A stretch of 64,000 bases of DNA. Origin: Seohaeicola zhoushanensis (GTDB lineage: Bacteria > Pseudomonadota > Alphaproteobacteria > Rhodobacterales > Rhodobacteraceae). Shown here piece by piece: positions 37,496 through 46,011 of this stretch. Position 1 is the first letter of the stretch; each line of letters starts with the position of its first letter. The position numbers were made by a program, and so were the translations under genes. The notes below the pieces were generated by a model. It did no database searches. It was given only the letters and a program-made list of their open reading frames with translations, and was not told the DNA's origin. The stretch is taken from assembly GCF_014656415.1 (NCBI RefSeq), contig NZ_BNCJ01000001.1, positions 289,771 to 353,770 on the forward strand, read 5' to 3'.

Positions 37496-38336
37496 CGCGG
37501 GCGTTCCTCAGGGCCGCGAGCTCGGCGCGCATGGCCTTCAGCTCCTCGTGCATCGCGGCGACCTGTTCGCCGACGATATCGGTCTCGACCTTGACCAGGT
37601 CGCGCAGGCCTTCGAACTCGGCCTCGGTCTCGTCCTCAACCGCGGATTGCATGGTGTTGACCATCAGACCGATGAAGAGGTTCAGGACCGAGAAGGTTGT
37701 CGCCATGATGAAGGGCACGAAGAAGGCCCAGGCATAGGGGAATTCCTTCATCACCGGGCGCACGATACCCATCGACCAGCTTTCCAGCGTCATGATCTGG
37801 AACAGCGAGTAGATCGACCGGCCGAGCGTGCCGAACCATTCGTCGAAGACATTGCCGAAGAGCAGCGTCGCCATCACGCCGAAGACGTAATAGACGATCG
37901 AGAGCATGATGATGACGGCGCCCATGCCGGGCAGCGCGTCGAGCAGCGCCTGCACCACCGCGCGCATCTGCGGCACCACCGAGAGCAGGCGCAGCGTCCG
38001 GATCACCCGCAGGCCGCGCAGGGCGGAGAGGCCGCCGCCGGAGGGCATAAGGCCGATGGCGACGACGATGAAATCGAAGATGTTCCAGGCGCTGTTGAAG
38101 AAGGCGAAGCGGTAGACGAAGAACTTGATCAGCAGCTCGATCACGAAGACCGTCAGCGCCAGCGTGTCTATCAGCGACAGCAGCGGGCCGACCGCCGCGA
38201 CTGCCCTGTCCGAGGTGGAGAGACCCAGGGTCAGCGCGTTGACGATGATCACCGTCATGATTGTATTCTTGAACCGGTCGGATTCGACCAGGGCGCGCAG
38301 GCGCTCGCGGGTGTCGTTCTGTACGGCGTCGGTCAT
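37488..38336 (-). CDS. Voltage-gated sodium channel (NavBac type)
   Basis: A 282-residue single-repeat ion channel with six membrane segments. S4 (about 103-125) carries four arginines at three-residue spacing (R107, R110, R113, R116), the mark of a voltage sensor. The pore filter TLESWSM (183-189) is identical to that of NavAb and predicts Na+ selectivity as a tetramer. A C-terminal coiled coil (about 255-278) fits the known tetramerisation helix. The gene sits inside the T6SS array between clpV and the sheath fusion gene, overlapping the latter by 8 bases, so it should be co-transcribed. A link to secretion is unproven. Confidence 0.92.
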   Translation of the reverse strand: MTDAVQNDTRERLRALVESDRFKNTIMTVIIVNALTLGLSTSDRAVAAVGPLLSLIDTLALTVFVIELLIKFFVYRFAFFNSAWNIFDFIVVAIGLMPSGGGLSALRGLRVIRTLRLLSVVPQMRAVVQALLDALPGMGAVIIMLSIVYYVFGVMATLLFGNVFDEWFGTLGRSIYSLFQIMTLESWSMGIVRPVMKEFPYAWAFFVPFIMATTFSVLNLFIGLMVNTMQSAVEDETEAEFEGLRDLVKVETDIVGEQVAAMHEELKAMRAELAALRNARDG

Positions 38337-38417
38337 ATCTGCCTACTTTTACCTGTCGTTGCTGTCACACCCAAAGCCCGGGTGCCGGGCCGGCGACATG
38401 TCGCCGGCCTGCGCCGT

Positions 38418-41120
38418 TTATTCGAAGCTGTAGGTGAAGTCCTTGTCCTTGACGTCGATGGCGACCTTCTTGATCTCGCCGCCTTCCATCATGCGGCGCA
38501 GGAACTCGGCCGAGATCTCGGGCAGCATGGTGTTGGTCACGATGGCGTCGATCATGCGGCCGCCGCTTTCGAGTTCCTGGCAGCGCTCGACGATCTCGTC
38601 GACCACCTGCTGGCTGTATTCGAAGGGCACGCCGTGGGCCTCGTTCACCCGCTTCTTGATGCGATTGAGCTGCAGCTTGGTGATCTCGGCGATCATCGTC
38701 GGCGAGAGCGGATAGTAGGGGATCGTCACCAGGCGGCCCAGCAGGGCTGCGGGGAAGATCTTGAGCAGTGGATCGCGCAGCGCCTTGGCGATGCCCTCGG
38801 GTTCGGGCATCAGGTCGGGGTCGGAACACATGTCCATGATGAGGTCCGAACCCGCGTTCGAGGTCAGCAGGATCAGCGTGTTCTTGAAGTCGATCACGCG
38901 GCCCTCGCCGTCCTCCATCACTCCCTTGTCGAAGACCTGGAAGAAGATCTCGTGGACGTCGGGGTGGGCCTTTTCCACCTCGTCCAACAGGACGACCGAG
39001 TAGGGCTTGCGCCTCACTGCCTCGGTCAGCACGCCGCCTTCGCCATAGCCGACATAGCCCGGAGGCGCTCCCTTGAGCGAGGAGACGGTATGCGCCTCCT
39101 GGTATTCGCTCATGTTGATGGTGATGACGTTCTGCTCGCCGCCGTAGAGCACCTCGGCCAGCGCCAGCGCGGTCTCGGTCTTGCCGACGCCCGAGGTGCC
39201 GGCCAGAAGGAAGACGCCGATGGGCTTGGATGGGTTGTCGAGGCCGGCGCGCGAGGTCTGGATTCGCTTGGCGATCATCTTCATCGCGTGGTCCTGGCCG
39301 ATCACCCGCTTGGCGAGGTGCTCTTCCAGGTGCAGAACGGTGTCGATCTCGTCCTTGACCATGCGGCCCACGGGGATGCCGGTCCAGTCGCCGACGACGC
39401 TGGCCACGGCCTGGTGATCGACGATGGGCAGGATCAGCGGGCTTTCGCCCTGCAGGTCGGTCAGCTCCTTGTTGGCGGCCTTGAGGTCGGCCATCAGCTG
39501 GGCGCGGGCCTCGTCAGAGAGCGGGCTGGCCTCGGCCTCGCCCTCGGTCGGTGCCTGGTCAACCGGCGCGCCGCCTTCGCGCAGCTTGGCGCGCAGGTCG
39601 AGGATCTTTTCGACCACCGCCTTCTCGGCCTCCCAACGCTCGGTCAGACCTGCGAGCCGCTCTTCCTCGGCGGTCTTGGCAGCTGTCACCGCCTCGCGCC
39701 GGTCGGCCACGTCATAGCCGGCAGTCTCATCGCGGCCGATGATCTCGAGCTCTGTGCCCAGCGCCTCGATCCGGCGACGGCTGTCATCGACCTCGGCCGG
39801 CACGGCGTGCTGGCTGACCGCCACGCGGGCGCAGGCGGTGTCGAGCAGGCTGACGGACTTGTCCGGCAACTGGCGCGCCGGGATGTAGCGGGCGGACAGG
39901 GAGACGGCGGCTTCGATACCTTCGTCCAGCACCTGCACCTGGTGGTGCTTTTCGAGCATCGAGGCGATACCGCGCATCATCAGGATGGCTTTCGGGATGT
40001 CGGGCTCGTCAACCTGCACCACCTGGAAGCGGCGGGTGAGGGCCGGGTCCTTCTCGATGTATTTCTTGTATTCCGCCCAGGTCGTCGCGCCGATGGTGCG
40101 CAGCGTGCCACGCGCCAGCGCGGGCTTGAGCAGGTTCGCCGCATCGCCGGTGCCCGCCGCGCCGCCGGCGCCGACCAGCGTGTGGGTTTCGTCGACGAAC
40201 ATTACGATCGGGGTCGGGCTGGCCTGCACCTCGTCGATGACGGAACGCAGGCGGTTCTCGAATTCGCCCTTCATGCTGGCCCCGGCCTGCAACAGGCCGA
40301 CGTCGAGCGCCAGGAGGCGCACGTTCTGCAGCGCGGGGGGCACGTCGCCGCGGGCGATGCGCAGAGCAAAGCCCTCGACCACGGCGGTCTTGCCCACCCC
40401 GGCCTCGCCGGTGAGTATCGGGTTGTTCTGGCGGCGGCGCATCAGAACGTCGACCAACTGGCGGATCTCCTCGTCACGGCCGACGATGGGGTCGATCTCG
40501 CCGTTGCGGGCCTGTTCGGTGAGGTCGGTGCAGAACTGGTCGAGCGCTTCGGTGCTCCCGAGTGCCGCCTGCCGTGCGCCGCTGGCCTCGCCGGGTTCCA
40601 CCCCGCCGCCGGTCTGGCTGCCATCCTGCGGGCGCAGGCGCTCCTCGGGCGAGCCCTCGGTCGCCTTGGCGAAGTTGTCGGCGAGGTCGTCGGGGCCGAT
40701 CTTGCCGAGTTCGGGCGACATTGCCTTGAGGATGTTGCGCAGCGACGGCGTCTTCAGCATCCCGAGCAGCAGGTGGCCGGTGCGCACCTGGCTGGACGAG
40801 TAGAGCAGCGAGCCCCAGACCCAGCCGCGTTCCATCGCATCGGTCAGGTGGTCGGAGAGATCGGAGATCGCCGAGGCCCCGCGCGGCAGCATGTCGAGCG
40901 CGCGGGTCATCTCGGTCGCGATCTTGCCGGGGTCGAGGTTGTAGTGCTGGATGATGCGGTGCAGGTCGCTGTCCTGCATGTTCAGCAGCTGGTGCATCCA
41001 GTGGACCAGCTCGACATAGGGGTTGCCCCGTATCTTGCAGAACACCGTCGCGCTCTCGACTGCCTGGTACCCGAGTTTGTTCAGCTTCCCGAACAACGAC
41101 ACACGGCTGATTTCGGTCAT
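38418..41120 (-). CDS. clpV: T6SS sheath-recycling ATPase ClpV (TssH)
   Basis: A 900-residue AAA+ disaggregase that extracts TssB/TssC from contracted sheaths. The N-domain (about 1-165) is followed by the first AAA domain with GEAGVGKTA and MFVDETHT, a middle coiled-coil domain (about 440-560), and a second AAA domain with GTSGVGKTE and VVLLDEVEKAHP. Both Walker A and B sites are intact. It overlaps tssG by 4 bases. Its sheath substrate here may include both the standard TssB/TssC and the giant fusion. Confidence 0.95.
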   Translation of the reverse strand: MTEISRVSLFGKLNKLGYQAVESATVFCKIRGNPYVELVHWMHQLLNMQDSDLHRIIQHYNLDPGKIATEMTRALDMLPRGASAISDLSDHLTDAMERGWVWGSLLYSSSQVRTGHLLLGMLKTPSLRNILKAMSPELGKIGPDDLADNFAKATEGSPEERLRPQDGSQTGGGVEPGEASGARQAALGSTEALDQFCTDLTEQARNGEIDPIVGRDEEIRQLVDVLMRRRQNNPILTGEAGVGKTAVVEGFALRIARGDVPPALQNVRLLALDVGLLQAGASMKGEFENRLRSVIDEVQASPTPIVMFVDETHTLVGAGGAAGTGDAANLLKPALARGTLRTIGATTWAEYKKYIEKDPALTRRFQVVQVDEPDIPKAILMMRGIASMLEKHHQVQVLDEGIEAAVSLSARYIPARQLPDKSVSLLDTACARVAVSQHAVPAEVDDSRRRIEALGTELEIIGRDETAGYDVADRREAVTAAKTAEEERLAGLTERWEAEKAVVEKILDLRAKLREGGAPVDQAPTEGEAEASPLSDEARAQLMADLKAANKELTDLQGESPLILPIVDHQAVASVVGDWTGIPVGRMVKDEIDTVLHLEEHLAKRVIGQDHAMKMIAKRIQTSRAGLDNPSKPIGVFLLAGTSGVGKTETALALAEVLYGGEQNVITINMSEYQEAHTVSSLKGAPPGYVGYGEGGVLTEAVRRKPYSVVLLDEVEKAHPDVHEIFFQVFDKGVMEDGEGRVIDFKNTLILLTSNAGSDLIMDMCSDPDLMPEPEGIAKALRDPLLKIFPAALLGRLVTIPYYPLSPTMIAEITKLQLNRIKKRVNEAHGVPFEYSQQVVDEIVERCQELESGGRMIDAIVTNTMLPEISAEFLRRMMEGGEIKKVAIDVKDKDFTYSFE

Positions 41121-42196
41121 TGCATACCCTTCCCGTTCCCTGCGGCGGCCTTGCCGTGCCGCTCTCCTGTTGCAATCGCGCCGGGGTAGAGGAACAGGTC
41201 CTCGGCATCCGGCCTTGTCTCGTCGGCGTCGCGTCGCGACGCGATCCAGCTGGTATGTCCCAGCCGCGTCTTGCCGCCCAGGCTGGCACGCGGAACGTCG
41301 TCGCCCGCCAGCACCAGGTTGACGTCCCAGTCCAGCGCGTCACCCACATAGTTGCGCACGGCCGCCCGCAACCGGTCAAGGGACTCTCCGCCCGGCAGCA
41401 GGCGTTCGTATTTCTCGAGCGGCAGCGGGCCGATGCGGATGCGGAACTTGTCGGCGCGGGTCCAGACCTTCTGGCCGATGCTGGTCGACTGGCCGAGGCC
41501 GCCCATTCCACCCAGCTGCCACTGGTCGTCCGGCTCCAGTTCCAGCCAGGAACCGACGAATTGTTCGAGCGTCACCGGCGCCTCGAAGAAGGAGGACAGA
41601 ATCGCCACCAACCCCTCGGCATTGCGCGCGCCCTGGCTGAAGAAGCCGGCGAAGTGCAGCCGCGTGTCGTCGGGCAATTGGTCGCGGCCGAGCAGGTGAT
41701 CGCCGTGGAAACCGGCAATCGCCGCCACCTTGCGCGACATTGGGTCGTCGGCGCGGTCATGGCTGACCGCCGGGTTGCCGCTGTTCCAGGCGCGGTAGAG
41801 CAGCCCGGTCATGCGGTGGATCAGCATGTCGACAAAGGCGACGATGGTGCGGTCGCGGTGGTTGCGATATCGGTCGCGCACATATTCGGTCATGTGCAAC
41901 GGCAGCGGCCCCTGCGGGCCGAACAGTCCGAAGAAACGGTTGGTCAGCCTGCCCGGCTTCTTCTCGCCCGGGGGCATGAAACCGGCGATGGTCGAGGGCG
42001 GGAAGGCCAGCTCGGCCTCTTGCCCGAGGCGAATGCGGTCCTCGCGCGGGCGCCGGCTTTCGCCGAGCCGCGGACTGTCCGGATAGGCCGCCTCGATGAT
42101 GCGAAGCGCCTGGAACAAGTGGTGTTCCTCGGGCGCGGCGATCAACCGATCCAGGTGGCTCAGATGATCCGGCCCAGACCCTTTTCCGGTCGCCAT
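41117..42196 (-). CDS. tssG: T6SS baseplate protein TssG
   Basis: A 359-residue TssG (ImpH). The family blocks are visible: HHLFQALRIIEAAYP at the N-terminus, FFGLFGPQGPLPLHMTEYV near residues 88-106, and a C-terminal LGGKTRLGHTSWIASR. It pairs with TssF and TssK to build the baseplate wedge. The start at ATG 42196 lies 37 bases inside the tssF gene, so the two are translationally coupled. A short basic tail follows the conserved part. Confidence 0.93.
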   Translation of the reverse strand: MATGKGSGPDHLSHLDRLIAAPEEHHLFQALRIIEAAYPDSPRLGESRRPREDRIRLGQEAELAFPPSTIAGFMPPGEKKPGRLTNRFFGLFGPQGPLPLHMTEYVRDRYRNHRDRTIVAFVDMLIHRMTGLLYRAWNSGNPAVSHDRADDPMSRKVAAIAGFHGDHLLGRDQLPDDTRLHFAGFFSQGARNAEGLVAILSSFFEAPVTLEQFVGSWLELEPDDQWQLGGMGGLGQSTSIGQKVWTRADKFRIRIGPLPLEKYERLLPGGESLDRLRAAVRNYVGDALDWDVNLVLAGDDVPRASLGGKTRLGHTSWIASRRDADETRPDAEDLFLYPGAIATGERHGKAAAGNGKGMQ

Positions 42197-44040
42197 CTGG
42201 CAATTTCCCCGCGTTTCTGCGTTTTAAGAACGGTTTCAGTAAAGCTGTTGATCGTAACGTATTTTCGCATGAAGCGTTCGAGCACAGCGCCGAGCACGTA
42301 AACGCTGGTTCCCTCGAAAAAGCTTTCGTCGAAGCCGATGGTAATTTCCAGCCCGCGCACGGCAGTGGACAGGACTTCGTCGCTCATCCGCCTGACAATC
42401 GGGCGGCTCGAAATGGAGGAGATGCCTTCCAGCTGCTTCTCGGTCACCCGGTCCCCGAGCGGCGCGTAGATGCCGACCAGTTCGCGCAGCGCCTCGGCGC
42501 CGCTGCCTTCGCCGTCAGTGTCGATGATCGAGAGATAGTTGAGGCTGAGGTGGCTGATCAGCCGCCAGGCGGTATCGCCCTGCGACAGCGTCGGATGCGG
42601 GCGCGTCGGCGAGACCGGGAGCCGGATCGAGCTGACCGGGCCGCCCTCGGGCAGCTGGAACACGTCGATGTCGCCGGTTGCCAGCAGCATAGGCAGGTCG
42701 CGGTTGGAGCAGAGCGCGCGCACCGCCAGCTGATCGAGGCTTGCCGAATAGGGGGCCTGCTTGCGGTCGACCAGGGTGAGATAGACCTCGGACCCGAGAT
42801 AGCTGGTGCGCACGCCGCGCAGGCGTTCCTTCTCGGAACGCTGCCGCATCCGGCGTTTGACCGTGTAATAGGCCGGGTGAACCTCGCCCGCCGAGGTGAA
42901 GTCGGTGGCCGAGTAGAACGGGCGGAACTCCAGATCGTCCTCGCCCTCGCTGCTGATGCCGGTGACGCTATCGATACTGAAAATCTCGAAATCCATCGCC
43001 GCGGTGCGGTTCGGGATGACGTGCAACTCGGTATCGCGCGAGCTCACATGGATGCGGTCGCAACGCTTGGGGAAGAGGTTGATCGCTGGCACCGCATTCA
43101 GGATGAAGGCGTCGGGGACCACGCTGGCCGAAAGCTCGCGCCGGCCTTCGCCGAGCAGGATGTAAATATCGACCTCGGGCCCGACGGCCCTCTGGATCGC
43201 GGGGCGCAGGCCGTGCAATTCCACGAAGAGGAACCGCTCGGGCATGGCAAAGTATTCCTGCAGCAGGCGGTAGCCGTCGAAGGACCTTCGCGGCAAGGGC
43301 AGCAGTGCTTCGTCCCGCTCGAAACCGCGCGCCTTGACGCCGCTGCCGGGCAGCGGCTGCGCCCAGTCGGCCCGGCGGTCGATCGAGCGGCCGCAGAGCG
43401 CGCGGGTCTGGGTGCAGAGCAATTCGAGCATCGCCCAGTTGTTGCCGCCGCCACCCTTCAGATGCATTGTCAGGCTGTCCATCGGCAGGTCGGAAAGCTT
43501 GCCGCCGTCCTTGCGCTTCAGCCGCAGCCGGATACCGGCGCGGGCATCGGTATTGCCGGCGACACCCGCCGCCACCAGTTCGCCTCGCCCGTCGATATAC
43601 TGGGCCTCGGAAATCTCGACCGGCCAGAGCGTCAGGTCGGCGGCGGTGCGGAATTCACAGGGCGTCTGCTCGCCTTCCTGCAGGCGGCTGCGCAGCAGGG
43701 TATGACGGGGCAGGACATAGCCGTTCTTGACCGCCGAATTGGTGACGTCCGGTTCGAAGGCGGCGATCATCATCGCTGGCGTCGGGGCGAGGTAATGCGG
43801 GTAGACGATTTCGAGCAGGTGGCTGGTGAAGGCCGGGTATTGCAGTTCGAGTTCCAGCTGAACCCGTGCCGAAAGGAAGGCCACCCCTTCCAGCAGACGC
43901 TCGACATAGGGGTCGAGCACCTCAGTGCCTTCCATCCCAAGCCGCGAGGCGATCTTGGGATAGGCCTCGGCGAATTCCGCGCCCATGTCGCGCAGGAAGA
44001 GAAGCTCGTTCTCGTAATGCTTCATCAACCGCGTGTCCAT
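42160..44040 (-). CDS. tssF: T6SS baseplate protein TssF
   Basis: A 626-residue TssF (ImpG), the largest wedge component. The start at ATG 44040 gives the family opening MDTRLMKHYENELLFLRDMG; an extension upstream lies inside tssE. Conserved blocks include EFAEAYPKIASRLG, VERLLEGVAFLSARV and the YPAFTSHLLEIVYPHYLAP segment. Length is normal. It lies 4 bases downstream of tssE and overlaps tssG by 37 bases. Confidence 0.94.
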   Translation of the reverse strand: MDTRLMKHYENELLFLRDMGAEFAEAYPKIASRLGMEGTEVLDPYVERLLEGVAFLSARVQLELELQYPAFTSHLLEIVYPHYLAPTPAMMIAAFEPDVTNSAVKNGYVLPRHTLLRSRLQEGEQTPCEFRTAADLTLWPVEISEAQYIDGRGELVAAGVAGNTDARAGIRLRLKRKDGGKLSDLPMDSLTMHLKGGGGNNWAMLELLCTQTRALCGRSIDRRADWAQPLPGSGVKARGFERDEALLPLPRRSFDGYRLLQEYFAMPERFLFVELHGLRPAIQRAVGPEVDIYILLGEGRRELSASVVPDAFILNAVPAINLFPKRCDRIHVSSRDTELHVIPNRTAAMDFEIFSIDSVTGISSEGEDDLEFRPFYSATDFTSAGEVHPAYYTVKRRMRQRSEKERLRGVRTSYLGSEVYLTLVDRKQAPYSASLDQLAVRALCSNRDLPMLLATGDIDVFQLPEGGPVSSIRLPVSPTRPHPTLSQGDTAWRLISHLSLNYLSIIDTDGEGSGAEALRELVGIYAPLGDRVTEKQLEGISSISSRPIVRRMSDEVLSTAVRGLEITIGFDESFFEGTSVYVLGAVLERFMRKYVTINSFTETVLKTQKRGEIARWRPEKGLGRII

Positions 44041-44044
44041 CGCG

Positions 44045-44542
44045 TCAGCTCCTCCGTTCCACGAGGACTTCGCCGGTGGTGACGTCCACCTTGGAGCGCA
44101 GGTAGAGCTCCATCGGCAGCGGTTGCGCCCACATGTCGGCACGGATGTTTAGCGCGACGGTCATGTTGCTGCCCTTTTCGTCGGGGCTGAGCGACACGTC
44201 GACCGAACCCTTGATGATGCGGGGCTCGTGTTCGGTGATGGCCTTCTCGATCGCCTTGCGGATCAGCTGCGCGCGTTCCTCGGTCGAATATTCGCCCGCG
44301 ACCTCGCGCATCCCGTAGTTCAGCACCGAGCGGCGGACGTTCGGGTATTTCTCGCCGTCCATCGAGCTTTCGATGTTGTTGGTGTTCAGCAGCCAGGTCA
44401 GGTCGCGCTGGATGATTTCTCGCAGGCGCGAGATGTCGATGACGCGCTCGTCGCGGGTCTCCTTCAACTGCCCCGGCTCGTGATCGGTCAGACGGTCCAG
44501 CAACGATGGCTGGAGCCGGTCTGTCAGGGTCTTGTCAGCCAT
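44045..44542 (-). CDS. tssE: T6SS baseplate protein TssE (gp25-like)
   Basis: A 165-residue TssE (ImpF) of the phage gp25 lysozyme-like family, which joins the sheath base to the wedge. The core EIIQRDLTWLLNTNN at about residues 46-60 and the PNVRRSVLNYGMRE segment correspond to the gp25 fold, and the C-terminal strand has the usual VDVTTGEVLVERRS ending. It overlaps tagJ by 8 bases and is 4 bases upstream of tssF. Confidence 0.92.
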   Translation of the reverse strand: MADKTLTDRLQPSLLDRLTDHEPGQLKETRDERVIDISRLREIIQRDLTWLLNTNNIESSMDGEKYPNVRRSVLNYGMREVAGEYSTEERAQLIRKAIEKAITEHEPRIIKGSVDVSLSPDEKGSNMTVALNIRADMWAQPLPMELYLRSKVDVTTGEVLVERRS

Positions 44543-45374
44543 CCTGGCCTGCGTCCTTCACGTCGGCATCGGCCCCCTCGACACCGTCCATCTTCAGAAG
44601 CCGGAGGTCAAGCAGCGCGATATCGGCGGCGTCCGTCGCCAGCAGCCGCTGGCCGATGCCGGCGAAGGTCTCGGCGCCGAGGTCCGTCCATTCGGTCGCG
44701 CGGGCCAGCTTGGCCGCGGCATCGGAACTGGCGGTGGTGCCGACATAGCGCGTCGGGATCAGCGCCGGCACTTCGCCGCCATTGGCCAGCGTCAGCGTTG
44801 CGGCAGTCCAGACCGCATCGCGCAGATCGCTCGGCGCCTCCATCTCGAGCTTGGCTATGGCGTTGAACGGCAACCAGAAATACCGGCCGTTCACAATCAC
44901 CTCGAGCACCGGGCCGAGGCGCATGTCGGCATCAGCGATCCATTCGAACCGTACGCCATCGGCCTCGCCCGAAGTCGCCGGCGCCGCGTCGAAGGCGCGG
45001 CTCCGCAACGCCGCCGCCTCCGTCGCCTTGCCCGCACCCAGCAGTTTCTGCGCCTCGATCAGAAGCGCCAGCCATTCCTGAGGCTCGCCGAACACCAGCG
45101 GCGATTTCTCTCCGGCAAAGACCTTCTCGCGGTAGACCTCGCAGATGATGGCCTCGCGGTAGGTCTTGGCCATCATAGTTGCCAGCGGGTCCATCTCCGC
45201 CGACAGCTTGAGCTGCGTGATCGCGCGTTTCCAGTCGCCCAAGACGCAGAGGAGCTGAAACAGGAAGATGCGCAGCTTGGCGTTCGAGGGATCCTTGCGG
45301 ATCTTGTCCTGAAGCGTCGCCAGCGTGGCATCCAGATCGCCGGATTTCAAATGCTCTTCTGGGGTCATGTGCAA
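44535..45374 (-). CDS. tagJ: T6SS accessory protein TagJ (ImpE)
   Basis: A 279-residue TagJ (ImpE). The N-terminal TPR-like helical part includes the family string DLDATLATLQDKIRKDPSNAK followed by LRIFLFQLLCVLGDW, and a C-terminal beta domain contains GRYFWLPFNAI and PTRYVGT. In other bacteria TagJ binds the N-terminus of TssB and modulates recycling by ClpV. That is relevant here because two TssB modules are encoded. It follows hcp after a 74-base gap holding a strong hairpin. Confidence 0.9.
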   Translation of the reverse strand: MHMTPEEHLKSGDLDATLATLQDKIRKDPSNAKLRIFLFQLLCVLGDWKRAITQLKLSAEMDPLATMMAKTYREAIICEVYREKVFAGEKSPLVFGEPQEWLALLIEAQKLLGAGKATEAAALRSRAFDAAPATSGEADGVRFEWIADADMRLGPVLEVIVNGRYFWLPFNAIAKLEMEAPSDLRDAVWTAATLTLANGGEVPALIPTRYVGTTASSDAAAKLARATEWTDLGAETFAGIGQRLLATDAADIALLDLRLLKMDGVEGADADVKDAGQDG

Positions 45375-45406
45375 CCTGATCCAAGGGGTATTTCAGAAAC
45401 GGCAAA

Positions 45407-45429
45407 GTCCGGGCCACGAGGGCCCGGAC
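45407..45429 (-). terminator. Hairpin between hcp and tagJ
   Basis: Perfect 9-bp arms GTCCGGGCC and GGCCCGGAC with loop ACGAG, 20 bases after the hcp stop codon. On the minus strand it is followed by TTTGCCGTTTC, a weak U-rich tract. It probably ends part of the transcripts or protects the hcp 3' end, so that Hcp is made in excess over downstream proteins. Confidence 0.6.
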
Positions 45430-45448
45430 GATTTCGCGATGGGAGAGA

Positions 45449-45943
45449 TTACATCTCGCCGGCGAGGACGTCCCAGGTGAAGGTGCCGCCGGTGCCCAGC
45501 GCGCCGGTTTTCGGGTCGGCCTTCTTGTAGACGATCTCGATCCGGCGGTAGCAGAGATCCCAGCTTTCTTCCGGGATCTGCTCTTCGCCGCCCGACACTT
45601 CGTATTTGTCGATGATCGAGTCGAAGAGCTTCCAGGTCAGGTAGGGTTCCATGCCCTTGCCGCCCGTGTCTGCCGACCGGCACATCTCGATGGTGATCTC
45701 CTTGCGGGGCGTGCCGTCAGCGACCGAGAGCATGATCTTCGGCGAGGCGATGCTGAGTTCGGAGGTCAGGGAAACCTTGCCGAGGCTCGAGTTGGCGTAG
45801 CCGCGCTGGGTGGTGCCGAGGTCATCCATGTCCAGGGTGCGGGTGACTTCCCACGAGATGGTCTTGACCGGGATCCAGTCCTTGTGGTTGCGCTCCATGC
45901 TCTCGCCGGGGATGTCGCCGATTTTTACGAAGGTGTTTTCCAT
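45449..45943 (-). CDS. hcp: T6SS tube protein Hcp (TssD)
   Basis: A 164-residue Hcp that forms the inner tube rings. It begins MENTFVKIGDIPGESMERNH and contains the SWEVTRTLDMDD and IEMCRSADTGGKGMEPYLTWK segments typical of the family. No C-terminal effector extension is present. It is the first gene after tssC, with a 68-base gap, and is followed by a hairpin that may set its level above the rest of the array. Confidence 0.95.
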   Translation of the reverse strand: MENTFVKIGDIPGESMERNHKDWIPVKTISWEVTRTLDMDDLGTTQRGYANSSLGKVSLTSELSIASPKIMLSVADGTPRKEITIEMCRSADTGGKGMEPYLTWKLFDSIIDKYEVSGGEEQIPEESWDLCYRRIEIVYKKADPKTGALGTGGTFTWDVLAGEM

Positions 45944-46011
45944 TTTGAAGTATCCTTTCTGAGTGCGGCGTTATTCGCCAATTAAGGTTCCGCCTTCGAG
46001 ACGCCAGGTAA

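Noticed and set aside
37461-41189. A 1,242-codon open frame on the plus strand
   Set aside because: It is the antisense frame of the sodium channel and clpV genes, caused by third-position GC bias. The minus-strand products have full family motifs.
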